A stretch of 64,000 nucleotides of DNA from Alphaproteobacteria bacterium (GTDB lineage: Bacteria > Pseudomonadota > Alphaproteobacteria > DSM-16000 > Inquilinaceae). How positions within the stretch are numbered: the first letter of the stretch is position 1; every line of letters starts with the position of its first letter. A model generated the notes under the pieces. That model had not been told where the DNA came from, searched no databases, and saw nothing but the letters and a program-made list of their open reading frames with translations. The stretch lies in contig JANQGH010000032.1 in assembly GCA_028277405.1 (NCBI GenBank), forward strand, positions 1 through 64,000. The letters are read 5' to 3'. Both the position numbers and the translations under genes were made by a program. This document shows, in pieces, positions 26,860 through 35,449 of this stretch.

Positions 26860-27862
26860 TTGCCGTGAACTCCTCGTAGCGCCAGCACATGACACGATGA
26901 TAGTCGCTGATCTGCGTTTCCGGGGGCATCGCGTCGCACTGATCGATGCGGTAACGGCAGCGATCGGCGAACTGGCAGCCCTTCGGCCGGTCATACGGGT
27001 CCGGTGTCTGGCCCGGAATGGCCCTGATTTCCTGGTTCTTGCCCCGCCCAAGGACAGGGATCGATTCCAGCAAGGCGCGCGTGTAAGGGTGCACGGGGTT
27101 GCGCAGGACGACGCCGACCGGGCCGGCCTCGACGATGTTGCCCATATACATGACCGCCACGTCGTCGGCGAGTTCGGCCACGACGCCCATATCGTGGGTG
27201 ATCAGCATGATCGCCGTGCCGTGGTCGCGTTTCAGCGTTTCCATCAGTTCGAAGATCTGCGCCTGGATCGTGACGTCCAACGCCGTGGTTGGTTCGTCGG
27301 CGATCAGGATCTTCGGGTTGCAGGACATGGCGATGGCGATCATCGCCCGCTGGCGCATGCCGCCGGAATACTGGTGCGGATACTCACGCACCCGCCGTTC
27401 CGGCAGCGGAATGCCCATGGATCGCAGCAGGTCGATCGCCTTGTTGAACCGTTTCCGGCCCCGCAACCGCGTGTGGTAGAGCAGCATCTCGATGATCTGA
27501 AACCCGATCGTGTAGACCGGGTTGAGCGCGGTCATCGGGTCCTGAAAGATCATGGCGATCTCGCTGCCGCGGATCGCACGCATCTGGCGGCCGTTGCGGG
27601 CCAACTGGTCGATGCGGATATCGCCGTCATCGCTGTGGTAGATGACCTCGCCTTCCTCGATCCGCGACAGGGTCGGCAGCAGCTGCATGATGGTCGACGC
27701 AGTCACGCTTTTGCCGCAGCCGCTTTCGCCGACGATGCACAGGGTCTTGCCCTTGTGGATCTCGAACGAGACGCCGTTGACCGCCTTGTTGCAGCGGTTG
27801 TTGGCGTACATGTAGGTCTTCAGGTTGCGGACGCTGAGCGCGAGGTCGCCGGTTTCTGCCAT
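26846..27862 (-). CDS. Oligopeptide/dipeptide ABC transporter ATP-binding protein (OppD/DppD type)
   Basis: 338 residues. Walker [10 protein letters not shown]-loop [11 protein letters not shown], signature [15 protein letters not shown], Walker [13 protein letters not shown], and the C-terminal cysteine motif GCQFADRC...C. It begins seven bases after the permease OppC-type stop and overlaps the OppF-type gene, consistent with equal translation of the two ATPases that form a heterodimer. Confidence 0.95.
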   Translation of the reverse strand: MAETGDLALSVRNLKTYMYANNRCNKAVNGVSFEIHKGKTLCIVGESGCGKSVTASTIMQLLPTLSRIEEGEVIYHSDDGDIRIDQLARNGRQMRAIRGSEIAMIFQDPMTALNPVYTIGFQIIEMLLYHTRLRGRKRFNKAIDLLRSMGIPLPERRVREYPHQYSGGMRQRAMIAIAMSCNPKILIADEPTTALDVTIQAQIFELMETLKRDHGTAIMLITHDMGVVAELADDVAVMYMGNIVEAGPVGVVLRNPVHPYTRALLESIPVLGRGKNQEIRAIPGQTPDPYDRPKGCQFADRCRYRIDQCDAMPPETQISDYHRVMCWRYEEFTANAAE

Positions 27863-27868
27863 CGACCC

Positions 27869-28813
27869 CTACCCCTGCTGCGAGGGATCGGTCGCATCGC
27901 GCAACCCATCGCCGATGAAATTGACGCTCAACACGAACAGCGAAATCGTCACGCCGACCGGCAGCCAGATCCACCAGTAGTTTTCCAGGATTCTGAGATC
28001 CTGCGCCGCGTTCAGAATGTTGCCCCAGGTCGGCACCGACAGCGGCACGCCGAGGCCCAGAAAGCTCAGCGCGGCCTCTTGCAGGATGAAGGCGGCCGTG
28101 CTGAGCGTGATGTTGACCATGATCGGACCCAGCGCGTTGGGCAGCATGTGCTTGTAGGCGATCCGCGCCGGCCCGAGCCCGAAACTGCGCAAGGCCTGGA
28201 CGTACTCCTCCTCACGCAATGACAGCATGCGCGCACGGGCCATGCGGTAAATGCCGCCCCAGCCCGTCAGGGTGAAGATGATCATCAGATTGGCCAGCGA
28301 CTGTCCGAGAATGGATACCAGCAACAGCACCAGGATGATCTGCGGAAAGGCCATGAAGACTTCGGAGACGCGCATGGCGAACCAATCGAGCCAACCGCCG
28401 ATATAACCGCTGTAGATGCCGATGATCACACCGATGATCGCGCACAGGATCGCGCTGCCCAGACCGACGAGAATGGAGATGCGCCCGCCGTACAGCACGC
28501 GCGCGAAGACATCGCGCCCGGTGCGGTCGGTACCAAACCAATGCTCCAGCGACGGCGCCTGGGTCATCGATCGCAGGTCCACCGCCCTGGGGTCGTAGCT
28601 GGTCAGCAGCGGCGCAAACACACTGACCAGGATGATGAAAGTGAAGACAACCAGCCCTGCGACCGCCAGATGGTTGTTCAGGAACTTGTTCCAAAATCGC
28701 CCGCGTCGCCGCTTCTTGACCTGCCCGGCTTCCTCCCGGTCGCGGATACGGTCGAACTGCGCATCGAGCTTCGAGCGACGGCGTTTGCCCCTATCCGGCT
28801 GCGCGATCGTCAT
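27869..28813 (-). CDS. Oligopeptide/dipeptide ABC transporter permease (OppC/DppC type)
   Basis: 314 residues from ATG 28813, four bases after the OppB-type stop. A basic N-terminal cytoplasmic tail precedes the first membrane segment (AVAGLVVFTFIILVSVFAPLL); the OppC-type LGTDRTGRDVFARVLYGGRISI motif is complete as WFGTDRTGRDVFARV, and the ATPase-contact EAA loop reads EYVQALRSFGLGPARI. Six membrane segments are expected. It forms the channel with the OppB-type protein. Confidence 0.95.
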   Translation of the reverse strand: MTIAQPDRGKRRRSKLDAQFDRIRDREEAGQVKKRRRGRFWNKFLNNHLAVAGLVVFTFIILVSVFAPLLTSYDPRAVDLRSMTQAPSLEHWFGTDRTGRDVFARVLYGGRISILVGLGSAILCAIIGVIIGIYSGYIGGWLDWFAMRVSEVFMAFPQIILVLLLVSILGQSLANLMIIFTLTGWGGIYRMARARMLSLREEEYVQALRSFGLGPARIAYKHMLPNALGPIMVNITLSTAAFILQEAALSFLGLGVPLSVPTWGNILNAAQDLRILENYWWIWLPVGVTISLFVLSVNFIGDGLRDATDPSQQG

Positions 28814-28817
28814 GCGC

Positions 28818-29780
28818 TTAGTCGCCCAACCGGACACGCGGGTCGATCACCGCGGTCAGGATATCGACGATCAGGCTGGCCAGCAGAACCGCGATGACGG
28901 AGAACAGGGCGATCATCATGACCAGCGGATAGTCCTGGGCACGGACCGAGGCGATGAACTCATTGCCGATGCCGGGCCACTGAAACACCTGTTCGATCAC
29001 CACCGTACCGCCGATCAGCACCGGCAGACGAAAGCCGATCAGCACGATCACCGGGGTCAGAGCGACGCGGAAGCCATGCAGCAGGTTCACCCGCCATTCC
29101 GGCATGCCCTTGCTGCGCGCCGTGCGCACGAAATCCTTGCTCAACGCATCCAGCATGGACGAGCGCGCATAGCGCATGACACCCGCCGTCATCATGATCG
29201 ACAGGACCAGCGCCGGCATGACCAGGTTCGGTATCCGATCCCAGAAGCTGTCGTCACCGGGCATCAGGCGGCCTCCGACCGGCAACCATTGCAGATTGAG
29301 CGAGAAGATGAGGATCGCGACCAGACCGATGAAGAATTCGGGGATCGAGACCCCCAACATGCCGACGGTCGTGAGCGCCTGATCGGTCTTGCTGCCCCGC
29401 GTCAGCGCGCTGATCGTGCCGAGAATGGAACCGGCGATGCTGGAAATCACCAGTGCGGCGATCGACAGTTCCAATGTCGCCGGCAGGCGCGTAAGGAAGA
29501 TTTGCGCAATCGGTACGCCGCCGCTGAGGCTGTAGCCGAATTCCCCCTGCACCACGCCAGTCAGCCAAATCCAGTAACGGACCAGGAACGGCTGGCCGAG
29601 GCCCAGCGACTCGCGCAGCATCTGCAGCCGCTCGGGGTCCATGCTGCCGATGCCGTCGGGCGGGATCATGTGGGAGACCGCGTCCCCCGGCGTCAGCTCA
29701 AGCCCCAGATACACCAGAAAGCTGATGACGATCGCCATCGGAACCAACGTCAACAACCGTCTGATGATGTATGTCGGCAT
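28818..29780 (-). CDS. Oligopeptide/dipeptide ABC transporter permease (OppB/DppB type)
   Basis: 320 residues. It opens with YIIRRLLTLVPMAIVISFLVY, the standard OppB first helix, and has the EAA loop FVRTARSKGMPEWRV and the end ILTAVIDPRVRLGD. Six membrane helices are expected. It lies just after a strong terminator-like hairpin that separates it from the solute-binding protein gene, so it and the downstream genes are probably made at a lower level than the binding protein. Confidence 0.95.
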   Translation of the reverse strand: MPTYIIRRLLTLVPMAIVISFLVYLGLELTPGDAVSHMIPPDGIGSMDPERLQMLRESLGLGQPFLVRYWIWLTGVVQGEFGYSLSGGVPIAQIFLTRLPATLELSIAALVISSIAGSILGTISALTRGSKTDQALTTVGMLGVSIPEFFIGLVAILIFSLNLQWLPVGGRLMPGDDSFWDRIPNLVMPALVLSIMMTAGVMRYARSSMLDALSKDFVRTARSKGMPEWRVNLLHGFRVALTPVIVLIGFRLPVLIGGTVVIEQVFQWPGIGNEFIASVRAQDYPLVMMIALFSVIAVLLASLIVDILTAVIDPRVRLGD

Positions 29781-29803
29781 AAACCCCTTCGCTCAATGTC
29801 CGG

Positions 29804-29838
29804 CAAAAAAGAGGAGGGCGATCGGCACCGCCCTCCTC
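29804..29838 (-). terminator. Leaky intrinsic terminator between binding protein and permease genes
   Basis: A perfect 10-base stem, GAGGAGGGCG (29811-29820) with CGCCCTCCTC (29829-29838), 8-base loop, followed on the minus strand by TTTTTTG (29810-29804). It lies 40 bases past the stop at 29878 and 24 bases before the OppB-type start. Partial termination here would raise the ratio of binding protein to permease. Confidence 0.8.
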
Positions 29839-29877
29839 CCTAGATCAGTTTGCCGTCAGGCTCAATCGGACCCGGAC

Positions 29878-31500
29878 TTAGTTCGTCATCGGGAACTGAT
29901 TGATCCAGAACATCCGCGTGTACGGAATGTTCACCGGAATGACGCTCATATGATCCAGCGCTTCAAGTGCGGCCACGTCCGGCACATTCTTCGTATAGCC
30001 GACGTCGGCCCTGAACGCGGCCGCGTTGCGCACCAGGTTGGGATCGCCGTCGGCCGACGGCAGGGCGATCACCCGGTCGATGTTGGCAACGCCGCCATGA
30101 TAGTCGGGAAACGGCACCAACGTGGTGAAGTCGTTCATGCGCGCCTCTTCGATCATGAACGGGCCGGAGCCGATCGGGAACTGCCAGAACTCGTTCTGCT
30201 GAAGCTGCAGCGGGTCGGTGCCCTCGAAATACGAGGCCGGCAAGGGCGCGAACTGGCTAAAGGCCAACAAGACGTTGGGGTCGATTTCCGAGAAGGTCAG
30301 CGTGACGGTGTTGCCATCCACCGCAATACCGCTCATGTGCTCGGCATCACCCGCAAGCAGCGCATCCGCCCCTTCAATCCGGCGCAGGGTGGCCGCGACA
30401 ACCGGATTGGTGACCGGAAGCTGCGCCGCCGCCTCGATGCTCCAGGCGACATCCTCGGCCGTGATGGGCTCGCCATCGTGCCAGGTCAGACCATCGCGCA
30501 GGGTGAATGTGAAGGTCAGCCCATCGTCACTCATCCCATAGGTCTCGGCCAATTCGCCGCCGATCGGCGTCAGGTTGGGATCAGCCTCGAGGATCGTGTC
30601 GAAGGCGTATCTGTTGTGGACCCAAATCCCGAGATTCTGCCACGGCACCTCAAAAAACTGCTGGGGTGCGGCGTTGGTGTAGATCACGCGCTCGCCGTCA
30701 TCATTGGGTTCAACTTCCCAATCGACGATGCCCCAATTGTAATTGTACTGCTCGTTGCCGTACGGATGGCCGTTGCGGTCGACCCGGTCGCTCTCGAAGA
30801 TATAGAGCTGCTGATAGTACAACGGCAGAATGTAGGCATTCTCGTTGATGATGCCTTCCATCTGCTGGAAACCGTCGCGATGGACCTGCGGGTCGGCGGT
30901 GCTGTTCACCATCTCGACCAGCTCGTTCATCTCCTCGATGTTCGGGATCGACGGCATCAGGCCATAGCCGAAGCGGTTGAAGTACTCCTGCAAGGCCAAG
31001 GCCGCGCGCGCACCGTAGAGGATGTCCCAGTCGATGTTGGCAGGGCCGTTCACGGGATCCTCCGGCGGCAGCGCGATCTGCGCGCCCACATCGCCTTCGA
31101 GCAGGCGATAGTTCATCTGCATGCCGACATCCGCCAGATAGGCCTGAATCACGGCCATGAAGTCGGCGGTTTGCTGGTCGGGATAGTAGTAGACCACGTC
31201 AAGGACGCGGCCTTGGTCCCAACCGGCCTCCGCCAGCAGTTCTCGCGCCCGGTCCGGGTCATAGTCGTAAGCGTCCATGCCCTCCGGATAGAACTCTGAA
31301 TTGGACAGGAGACCTACGGCATTGATCGCCGCGCCTTCGAACAGCGTTTCGGCGATCGTTTCCATGTCGATGGCGTAAGCTATGGCCTGTCGGACGCGCG
31401 GATCGGAGAGCTGGTTGTCGTTGATGGCCTGCGCCGCCGCGCCACCGACCAACGATACTTGCACGACAAGTGCCAGCGTGAGTGTGAGAAGCTTTTTCAT
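29878..31500 (-). CDS. Circularly permuted family 5 (DppA/OppA-type) extracellular solute-binding protein
   Basis: 540 residues. After a signal peptide (residues 1-25, MKKLLTLTLALVVQVS... ending AQA) the mature protein begins at once with SDPRVRQAIAYAID (32-45), a motif that sits past the middle of ordinary family members, and continues with YDPDRARELLAEAGW and the family C-terminal segment up to about residue 263. Then comes the segment that is N-terminal in relatives: ERVIYTNA (270-277), GGELAETYGMSDDGLTF (314-330), LRDGLTWHDGEPITAEDV (334-351), GSGPFMIEEA, and the protein stops at MFWINQFPMTN, just where relatives run on into xDxRVRQA. Both halves are complete, so this is a permutation and not a truncation. 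It should bind the ligand of the Opp-type importer encoded next. Confidence 0.9.
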   Translation of the reverse strand: MKKLLTLTLALVVQVSLVGGAAAQAINDNQLSDPRVRQAIAYAIDMETIAETLFEGAAINAVGLLSNSEFYPEGMDAYDYDPDRARELLAEAGWDQGRVLDVVYYYPDQQTADFMAVIQAYLADVGMQMNYRLLEGDVGAQIALPPEDPVNGPANIDWDILYGARAALALQEYFNRFGYGLMPSIPNIEEMNELVEMVNSTADPQVHRDGFQQMEGIINENAYILPLYYQQLYIFESDRVDRNGHPYGNEQYNYNWGIVDWEVEPNDDGERVIYTNAAPQQFFEVPWQNLGIWVHNRYAFDTILEADPNLTPIGGELAETYGMSDDGLTFTFTLRDGLTWHDGEPITAEDVAWSIEAAAQLPVTNPVVAATLRRIEGADALLAGDAEHMSGIAVDGNTVTLTFSEIDPNVLLAFSQFAPLPASYFEGTDPLQLQQNEFWQFPIGSGPFMIEEARMNDFTTLVPFPDYHGGVANIDRVIALPSADGDPNLVRNAAAFRADVGYTKNVPDVAALEALDHMSVIPVNIPYTRMFWINQFPMTN

Positions 31501-31890
31501 TCTGGTCTCCCTGTTGTCTAGAGACGGCTGCTCTCCGCCGGCTCACCCGTTCCGGTTCTTGTGCACCGCCGCCAATGCGCTCTCGTTTGAGTCGGCTGCA
31601 TGGCCGCCGTGTGAATTCGTTCTCCTTCCGCCGCAATCCGATCGCGTCATCGAGCCCCGCCTGGATTGGCGGAACGGAGGTCTATCGCCCCGCGATGCCT
31701 CACCCGCGGCCTGATGCAAGGAGGCAAGGCCGTGCCCGAAAAGCCGGCCAAATCCGCGCCTTTCAGACCTCTTGGACCCGTTTGACAAACCAAGATATAC
31801 CGTTAACATAACAACATACTATTTCGCCGGAAGTCAAGCTGGTGTTCCGCCGCGATCGGGCCGGTTGGCCCTGCCGAAACGAGGGCACAC
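31501..31890. other. Divergent promoter region between permuted binding protein and Gfo/Idh operons
   Basis: 390 bases without a convincing gene. No remnant of a binding-protein N-terminal half can be seen upstream of 31500, which argues against a broken tandem. Bases 31780-31830 are AT-rich and contain operator site 4 and the likely promoters of both operons; the rest is GC-rich leader of the minus transcript (about 300 bases). Confidence 0.55.
31802..31815. promoter_or_regulatory. GTTA-N6-TAAC operator candidate with one mismatch
   Basis: GTTAACATAACAAC: left half GTTA perfect, right half CAAC instead of TAAC, followed by AT as at the other sites. It lies 76 bases upstream of the plus-strand operon at 31891 and about 300 bases upstream of the binding-protein gene. 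Confidence 0.4.
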
Positions 31891-32898
31891 ATGCACAAAG
31901 TGATCGTGATCGGCACCGGGGGCATCGGCAAGCGGCACCTGCGCGGATTGCTTGAAACCGGGCGGGCCCGGTTGACGCTGGTGGAACCGGATGACGGCCG
32001 GCGAAGCGAGGCCGAAACGCGCTTTCGCCCCGCCGCATCCCACGCTGCGTTGGCGGATGCCCACCTAGGCAGCCACGATTTGGCGATCATCTGCACGCCG
32101 GCGCATTTGCATGTCGAACTGATGGCCGAATGCGCTGCTGCCGGCGTCTCCTTTCTTGTCGAAAAGCCGCTGGCGGTATCGATGGACGGGGTTGACGACG
32201 TAATCGACAGGGTGCGCCGCGCCGGCGTGCTGGCTCGGGTCGGTTACATCCGCCGCATCGCGCCCGAGATCCAGGCACTGCGCAGGCAAGTCATCGCGGG
32301 CAAGATCGGCGATCTGAAGCTGGTCTATGCCAACGCGTCGCAGGAGTTTCCGAAATACCGCCCGGACTACCGGACGACGTACTATTCCCGGCCCGACATG
32401 GGCGGCGGTGCGATCCTGGACGCGGCGAGCCACACATTCGATTTGCTGATCTGGATGATGGGCCGGCCGGTGACGGTCGGCGCGATGTATGATCGGCTGG
32501 CGCTGGAAGGCAGCGAGACCGAGGATACCTGCCTGGTTACGATCCGCTTCGAGAGCGGCGCCATGGCCAACGTCACCATCAACCAGTTCCAGAAACCCAA
32601 CGTCTCGTCGATGGAGTTTATCGGCACGCTGGGCAATCTGGTGGTCGATCATTCCGTGGTGAGGTTTGCCGACGACGACAGTGGCGACAGCAAGGAGGTA
32701 CGCGACTTCATGGAAGGCCTGGTGCCCATGGCGGCCCACCAGGCCCGGTTTACGCTGCAGGCCAACGCCATGCTCGACGCGCTCGAAGGCAAGCCGGACT
32801 TTCTGGCCACGCTGGACGAGGGGCGAACGAACCTGTCGGTGGCGCTGGCCGCCAAACGCTCGTGGCAGGAAAGGCGGTTCGTTGACCTCATCGACTAG
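31891..32898 (+). CDS. Gfo/Idh/MocA family NAD(P)-dependent oxidoreductase
   Basis: 335 residues. N-terminal Rossmann motif VIGTGGIGKRHLRGL, the family EKPLA motif (VEKPLAVS, containing the catalytic lysine), the C-terminal alpha/beta domain with GGGAILDAASHTFDLLIWMMG including the conserved histidine. Such enzymes oxidise sugars, inositols or amino sugar derivatives at a ring carbon. It heads a plus-strand operon of six genes (to 37594) with two SDRs, another Gfo/Idh enzyme, an HpcH aldolase and a PLP enzyme, and overlaps the following SDR by 17 bases. Paralogues are at 33696 and 51565. Confidence 0.92.
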   Translation: MHKVIVIGTGGIGKRHLRGLLETGRARLTLVEPDDGRRSEAETRFRPAASHAALADAHLGSHDLAIICTPAHLHVELMAECAAAGVSFLVEKPLAVSMDGVDDVIDRVRRAGVLARVGYIRRIAPEIQALRRQVIAGKIGDLKLVYANASQEFPKYRPDYRTTYYSRPDMGGGAILDAASHTFDLLIWMMGRPVTVGAMYDRLALEGSETEDTCLVTIRFESGAMANVTINQFQKPNVSSMEFIGTLGNLVVDHSVVRFADDDSGDSKEVRDFMEGLVPMAAHQARFTLQANAMLDALEGKPDFLATLDEGRTNLSVALAAKRSWQERRFVDLID

Positions 32899-33685
32899 CG
32901 GCGAAGCACTGTTTTCGCTGACCGGAAAAACGGTTCTTGTCGTCGGCGGCGCCGGTTATCTGGGGGTGCCGGTCTGCACCGCATTACGCCAGCAAGGCGC
33001 GAATGTCTGCATCGCGGACCGCGACGCTGAGCGGTTGGAGGCGGCGTTGACCGAGGTAGGTAGCAGCGGGGCCGCAGGCACCCTTGACGGCCTGTCGATC
33101 GATATCGGTGACGAGGCATCGATCGAGGCCTGTGTCGCGGAATGCGTGGGTCGTCATGACGCGATCTGGGGGCTGGTCATGGCCACCTCGGGCGCCAGCG
33201 GGAAGGTGTTTGACGAGGTCACAGCCGAGGACTTCGATCGCGCCAACCGCCTGAACCTTACCGGCACGTTCCTATTGGCGCGCGCGGCGGCGGAACAGAT
33301 GAAAGCGGGCGGCAGCATCGTCCTCTATTCCTCCATGTACGGCGTCGTGGCCCCCAATCCGGGCAACTACCCGGGCGACATGCCGCCCAACCCGATCGAA
33401 TACGGGGCGGGCAAGGCGGGCATCAATCAGATGGTGCGCTACTTGGCCGGGCATTACGGGCGGCAAGAAATCCGCGTGAATGCCGTGACGCCGGGGCCGT
33501 TTCCTCATCCGGGTGTCGTGGACCAACACCCGGCGTTCATCGCCAATCTCGACCGGGCCACCATGCTCGGCAGGATTGGCCGGCGACACGAGACGGCGGG
33601 TGCGGTGGCGTTTCTGCTGTCGGACGCCGCCAGCTACATCACCGGACAGGTGCTCGGCATCGATGGGGGTTGGACGGCATGGTGA
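32882..33685 (+). CDS. SDR family oxidoreductase
   Basis: 267 residues from a TTG at 32882, preceded by AGGAAAGGCGG; no ATG fits before the cofactor loop. Motifs: GGAGYLG (variant TGxxxGxG loop, unusual second part), YSSMYG and the catalytic YGAGK, ending DGGWTAW. The NNAG motif is replaced by MATSGA, which is atypical for classical SDRs but seen in the sugar-dehydrogenase branch that includes GxxGxxG variants. It overlaps the upstream Gfo/Idh gene, so the two proteins are probably made together and act on one intermediate. Confidence 0.85.
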   Translation: MTSSTSGEALFSLTGKTVLVVGGAGYLGVPVCTALRQQGANVCIADRDAERLEAALTEVGSSGAAGTLDGLSIDIGDEASIEACVAECVGRHDAIWGLVMATSGASGKVFDEVTAEDFDRANRLNLTGTFLLARAAAEQMKAGGSIVLYSSMYGVVAPNPGNYPGDMPPNPIEYGAGKAGINQMVRYLAGHYGRQEIRVNAVTPGPFPHPGVVDQHPAFIANLDRATMLGRIGRRHETAGAVAFLLSDAASYITGQVLGIDGGWTAW

Positions 33686-33695
33686 GCGCGGCGCG

Positions 33696-34664
33696 ATGAC
33701 CGGATTTCCGTTCGGCGATCGGGACCTTTCGCTGGCCATGCTGGGCATGGTCGAGGGCAACGGGCATCCCTACTCCTGGAGCATCATCATCAACGGGTCC
33801 TATGACCCGGCAGCTTTGGCCGAATGCCCCTACGCCGTCATTCAGGACTACATCGCCAAGCAACCGCCGCAAACGCTCGGCATTCCGGGCGCAAAGGTCA
33901 CCCATGTCTGGACGGATGATCCCGCCGACGCGGTGCAGGTCGCGCGGGTCGCGAAGATCCCGAACATCGTCGACCGGCCCGAGCACGTGATCGGTAACGT
34001 CGATGCTGTTCTGGTCGCTACCGACAAGGGTTTCGAACATGTCGACCGGGCGCGGCCGTTCGTCGAGGCGGGCATCCCGGTCTTCGTCGACAAGCCCCTC
34101 TGCGACAACCGCGCCGATCTGGGCATCTTTTCTGACTGGGTCGCCGAGGGACGCCCGATCGTCAGCTCGTCGGCAATGCGCTACGCCAAGGAGTTCGCGC
34201 CTTACCACCGCAGCACCCACGAACTCGGCCAGTTGCGCCATATCGGCATGACCATGGCCAAGAAGTGGGAGACATACGGCATCCACGCCTTGGAAACCGT
34301 CTATCCGATCGTCGGACCGGGCTTCACATCGGTTCAGAATGTCGGCGATGCCGGGCGCAACATCGTTCACCTCACCCATCGGGACGGCGTCGACATCACG
34401 CTGGCGGTGATTGGCGATCTGATCGGCGGTGCGGGGCTGCTCTCGCTTGCCGGGACCAAGGGCGGCGTGCAGGTCCGGTCCTACGACACCTACCACGCCT
34501 TCAAGACACAGCTTGAGGCCTATGTCCGCTTCCTGCGCACGGGCGAGCCGCCGGTGCCGTTCGCCGAAACGCGGGAACTGATCCACCTGGTCATCGCCGG
34601 CATCGAAAGCCGCGAACAGGGGGGCCGCAAGATCATGCTTGGCGAACTGGAGAACGACCCATGA
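33696..34664 (+). CDS. Gfo/Idh/MocA family oxidoreductase, divergent member
   Basis: 322 residues from ATG 33696. The N-terminus lacks a clear GxGxxG; it reads LAMLGMVEGNGHPYSWSIIING, and the strand-4 segment AVLVATDKGFEHVDRARPFVEAG leads to VFVDKPLCD, which is the EKP-type motif with D for E. Such N-terminal HPYSW enzymes form a recognised but poorly characterised branch of the family. The C-terminal part (AKKWETYGIHALETVYPIVG) keeps the active-site histidine. It sits between two SDR genes and overlaps the next by four bases. Confidence 0.82.
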   Translation: MTGFPFGDRDLSLAMLGMVEGNGHPYSWSIIINGSYDPAALAECPYAVIQDYIAKQPPQTLGIPGAKVTHVWTDDPADAVQVARVAKIPNIVDRPEHVIGNVDAVLVATDKGFEHVDRARPFVEAGIPVFVDKPLCDNRADLGIFSDWVAEGRPIVSSSAMRYAKEFAPYHRSTHELGQLRHIGMTMAKKWETYGIHALETVYPIVGPGFTSVQNVGDAGRNIVHLTHRDGVDITLAVIGDLIGGAGLLSLAGTKGGVQVRSYDTYHAFKTQLEAYVRFLRTGEPPVPFAETRELIHLVIAGIESREQGGRKIMLGELENDP

Positions 34665-35449
34665 CCACCGTCATGAAGGCTCTTTCCCTGGCCCGAAAGG
34701 TCGCGGTGGTGACCGGCGGTGCCGGGCTTTACGGCCGGCAGATCGTCCAGGCGATGGCCGAGGCCGGCGCGACGATCTACATCGCCGCGCGCGGCATGGA
34801 GGCTCTGGATCGCGTCGCCGCCGAAGAACGAACCCGCGGATACAAGGTCGAGGCGCTGCCCCTGGACCTGGCGTCGGAGGAATCGATCGAGGCGCTGCAC
34901 CGCACCGTGATCGACCGCAGCGGCCGGTGCGACGTGCTGGTCAACAACGCCGTCACCCGCAACAAGAACGCGGTCTGGGGCGGCGGCATGGATGCGTATG
35001 ACGAGAGCCTGCGCATCAACGCCTCTGCCCTGTTCAAGATCACCCACCTGTTCGGCGAGACGATGCGCGGGCAAAAGTCCGGCTCGATCATCAATATCGG
35101 TTCCATGATGGGCTCGGTCGGCGTCGAGGCGGCCAACTATGCGGGCACCGACATGCACGCCAACCCCTCACCGATCTATTTTTACGAAAAGGGCGGGATG
35201 CTGAACTTCACCCGCTGGGCGGCCAGCATTCTCGGCCCCGACAATGTGCGTGTGAACTGCGTCTCGCCCGGTGGATTGGAAAGCGGCCAGCCGGCGCCCT
35301 TTATCGAGGCCTACAGCAATCGCACGCAGTTGGGCCGGATGGCGAATGCGACCGACCTGAAAGGCGTGATCGTGTTTCTGGCCTCGGATGCGTCCGCCTA
35401 CATTACCGGCGCCAACATTCCCGTCGATGGCGGATACACCGCCAAGTGA
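34661..35449 (+). CDS. SDR family oxidoreductase
   Basis: 262 residues, ATG overlapping the upstream stop (ATGA). Motifs: TGGAGLYG cofactor loop, NNAV in place of NNAG, NIGSMMG serine, catalytic tyrosine and lysine in YEKGGM, and the C-terminal VDGGYTAK. The spacing from serine to tyrosine is longer than in most SDRs because of the insert AANYAGTDMHANPSPIYF. It probably acts on a sugar-acid or keto intermediate in the six-gene operon 31891-37594. Confidence 0.87.
   Translation: MTTVMKALSLARKVAVVTGGAGLYGRQIVQAMAEAGATIYIAARGMEALDRVAAEERTRGYKVEALPLDLASEESIEALHRTVIDRSGRCDVLVNNAVTRNKNAVWGGGMDAYDESLRINASALFKITHLFGETMRGQKSGSIINIGSMMGSVGVEAANYAGTDMHANPSPIYFYEKGGMLNFTRWAASILGPDNVRVNCVSPGGLESGQPAPFIEAYSNRTQLGRMANATDLKGVIVFLASDASAYITGANIPVDGGYTAK

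Noticed and set aside
26762..28222. Plus-strand open frame of 486 codons
   Set aside because: Antisense to OppD/OppC-type genes whose motifs are complete.
29878..31500. Binding protein as a truncated or frameshifted gene
   Set aside because: Both halves are complete and in one frame, with signal peptide in front and no leftover N-terminal half upstream of 31500; permutation explains all features.
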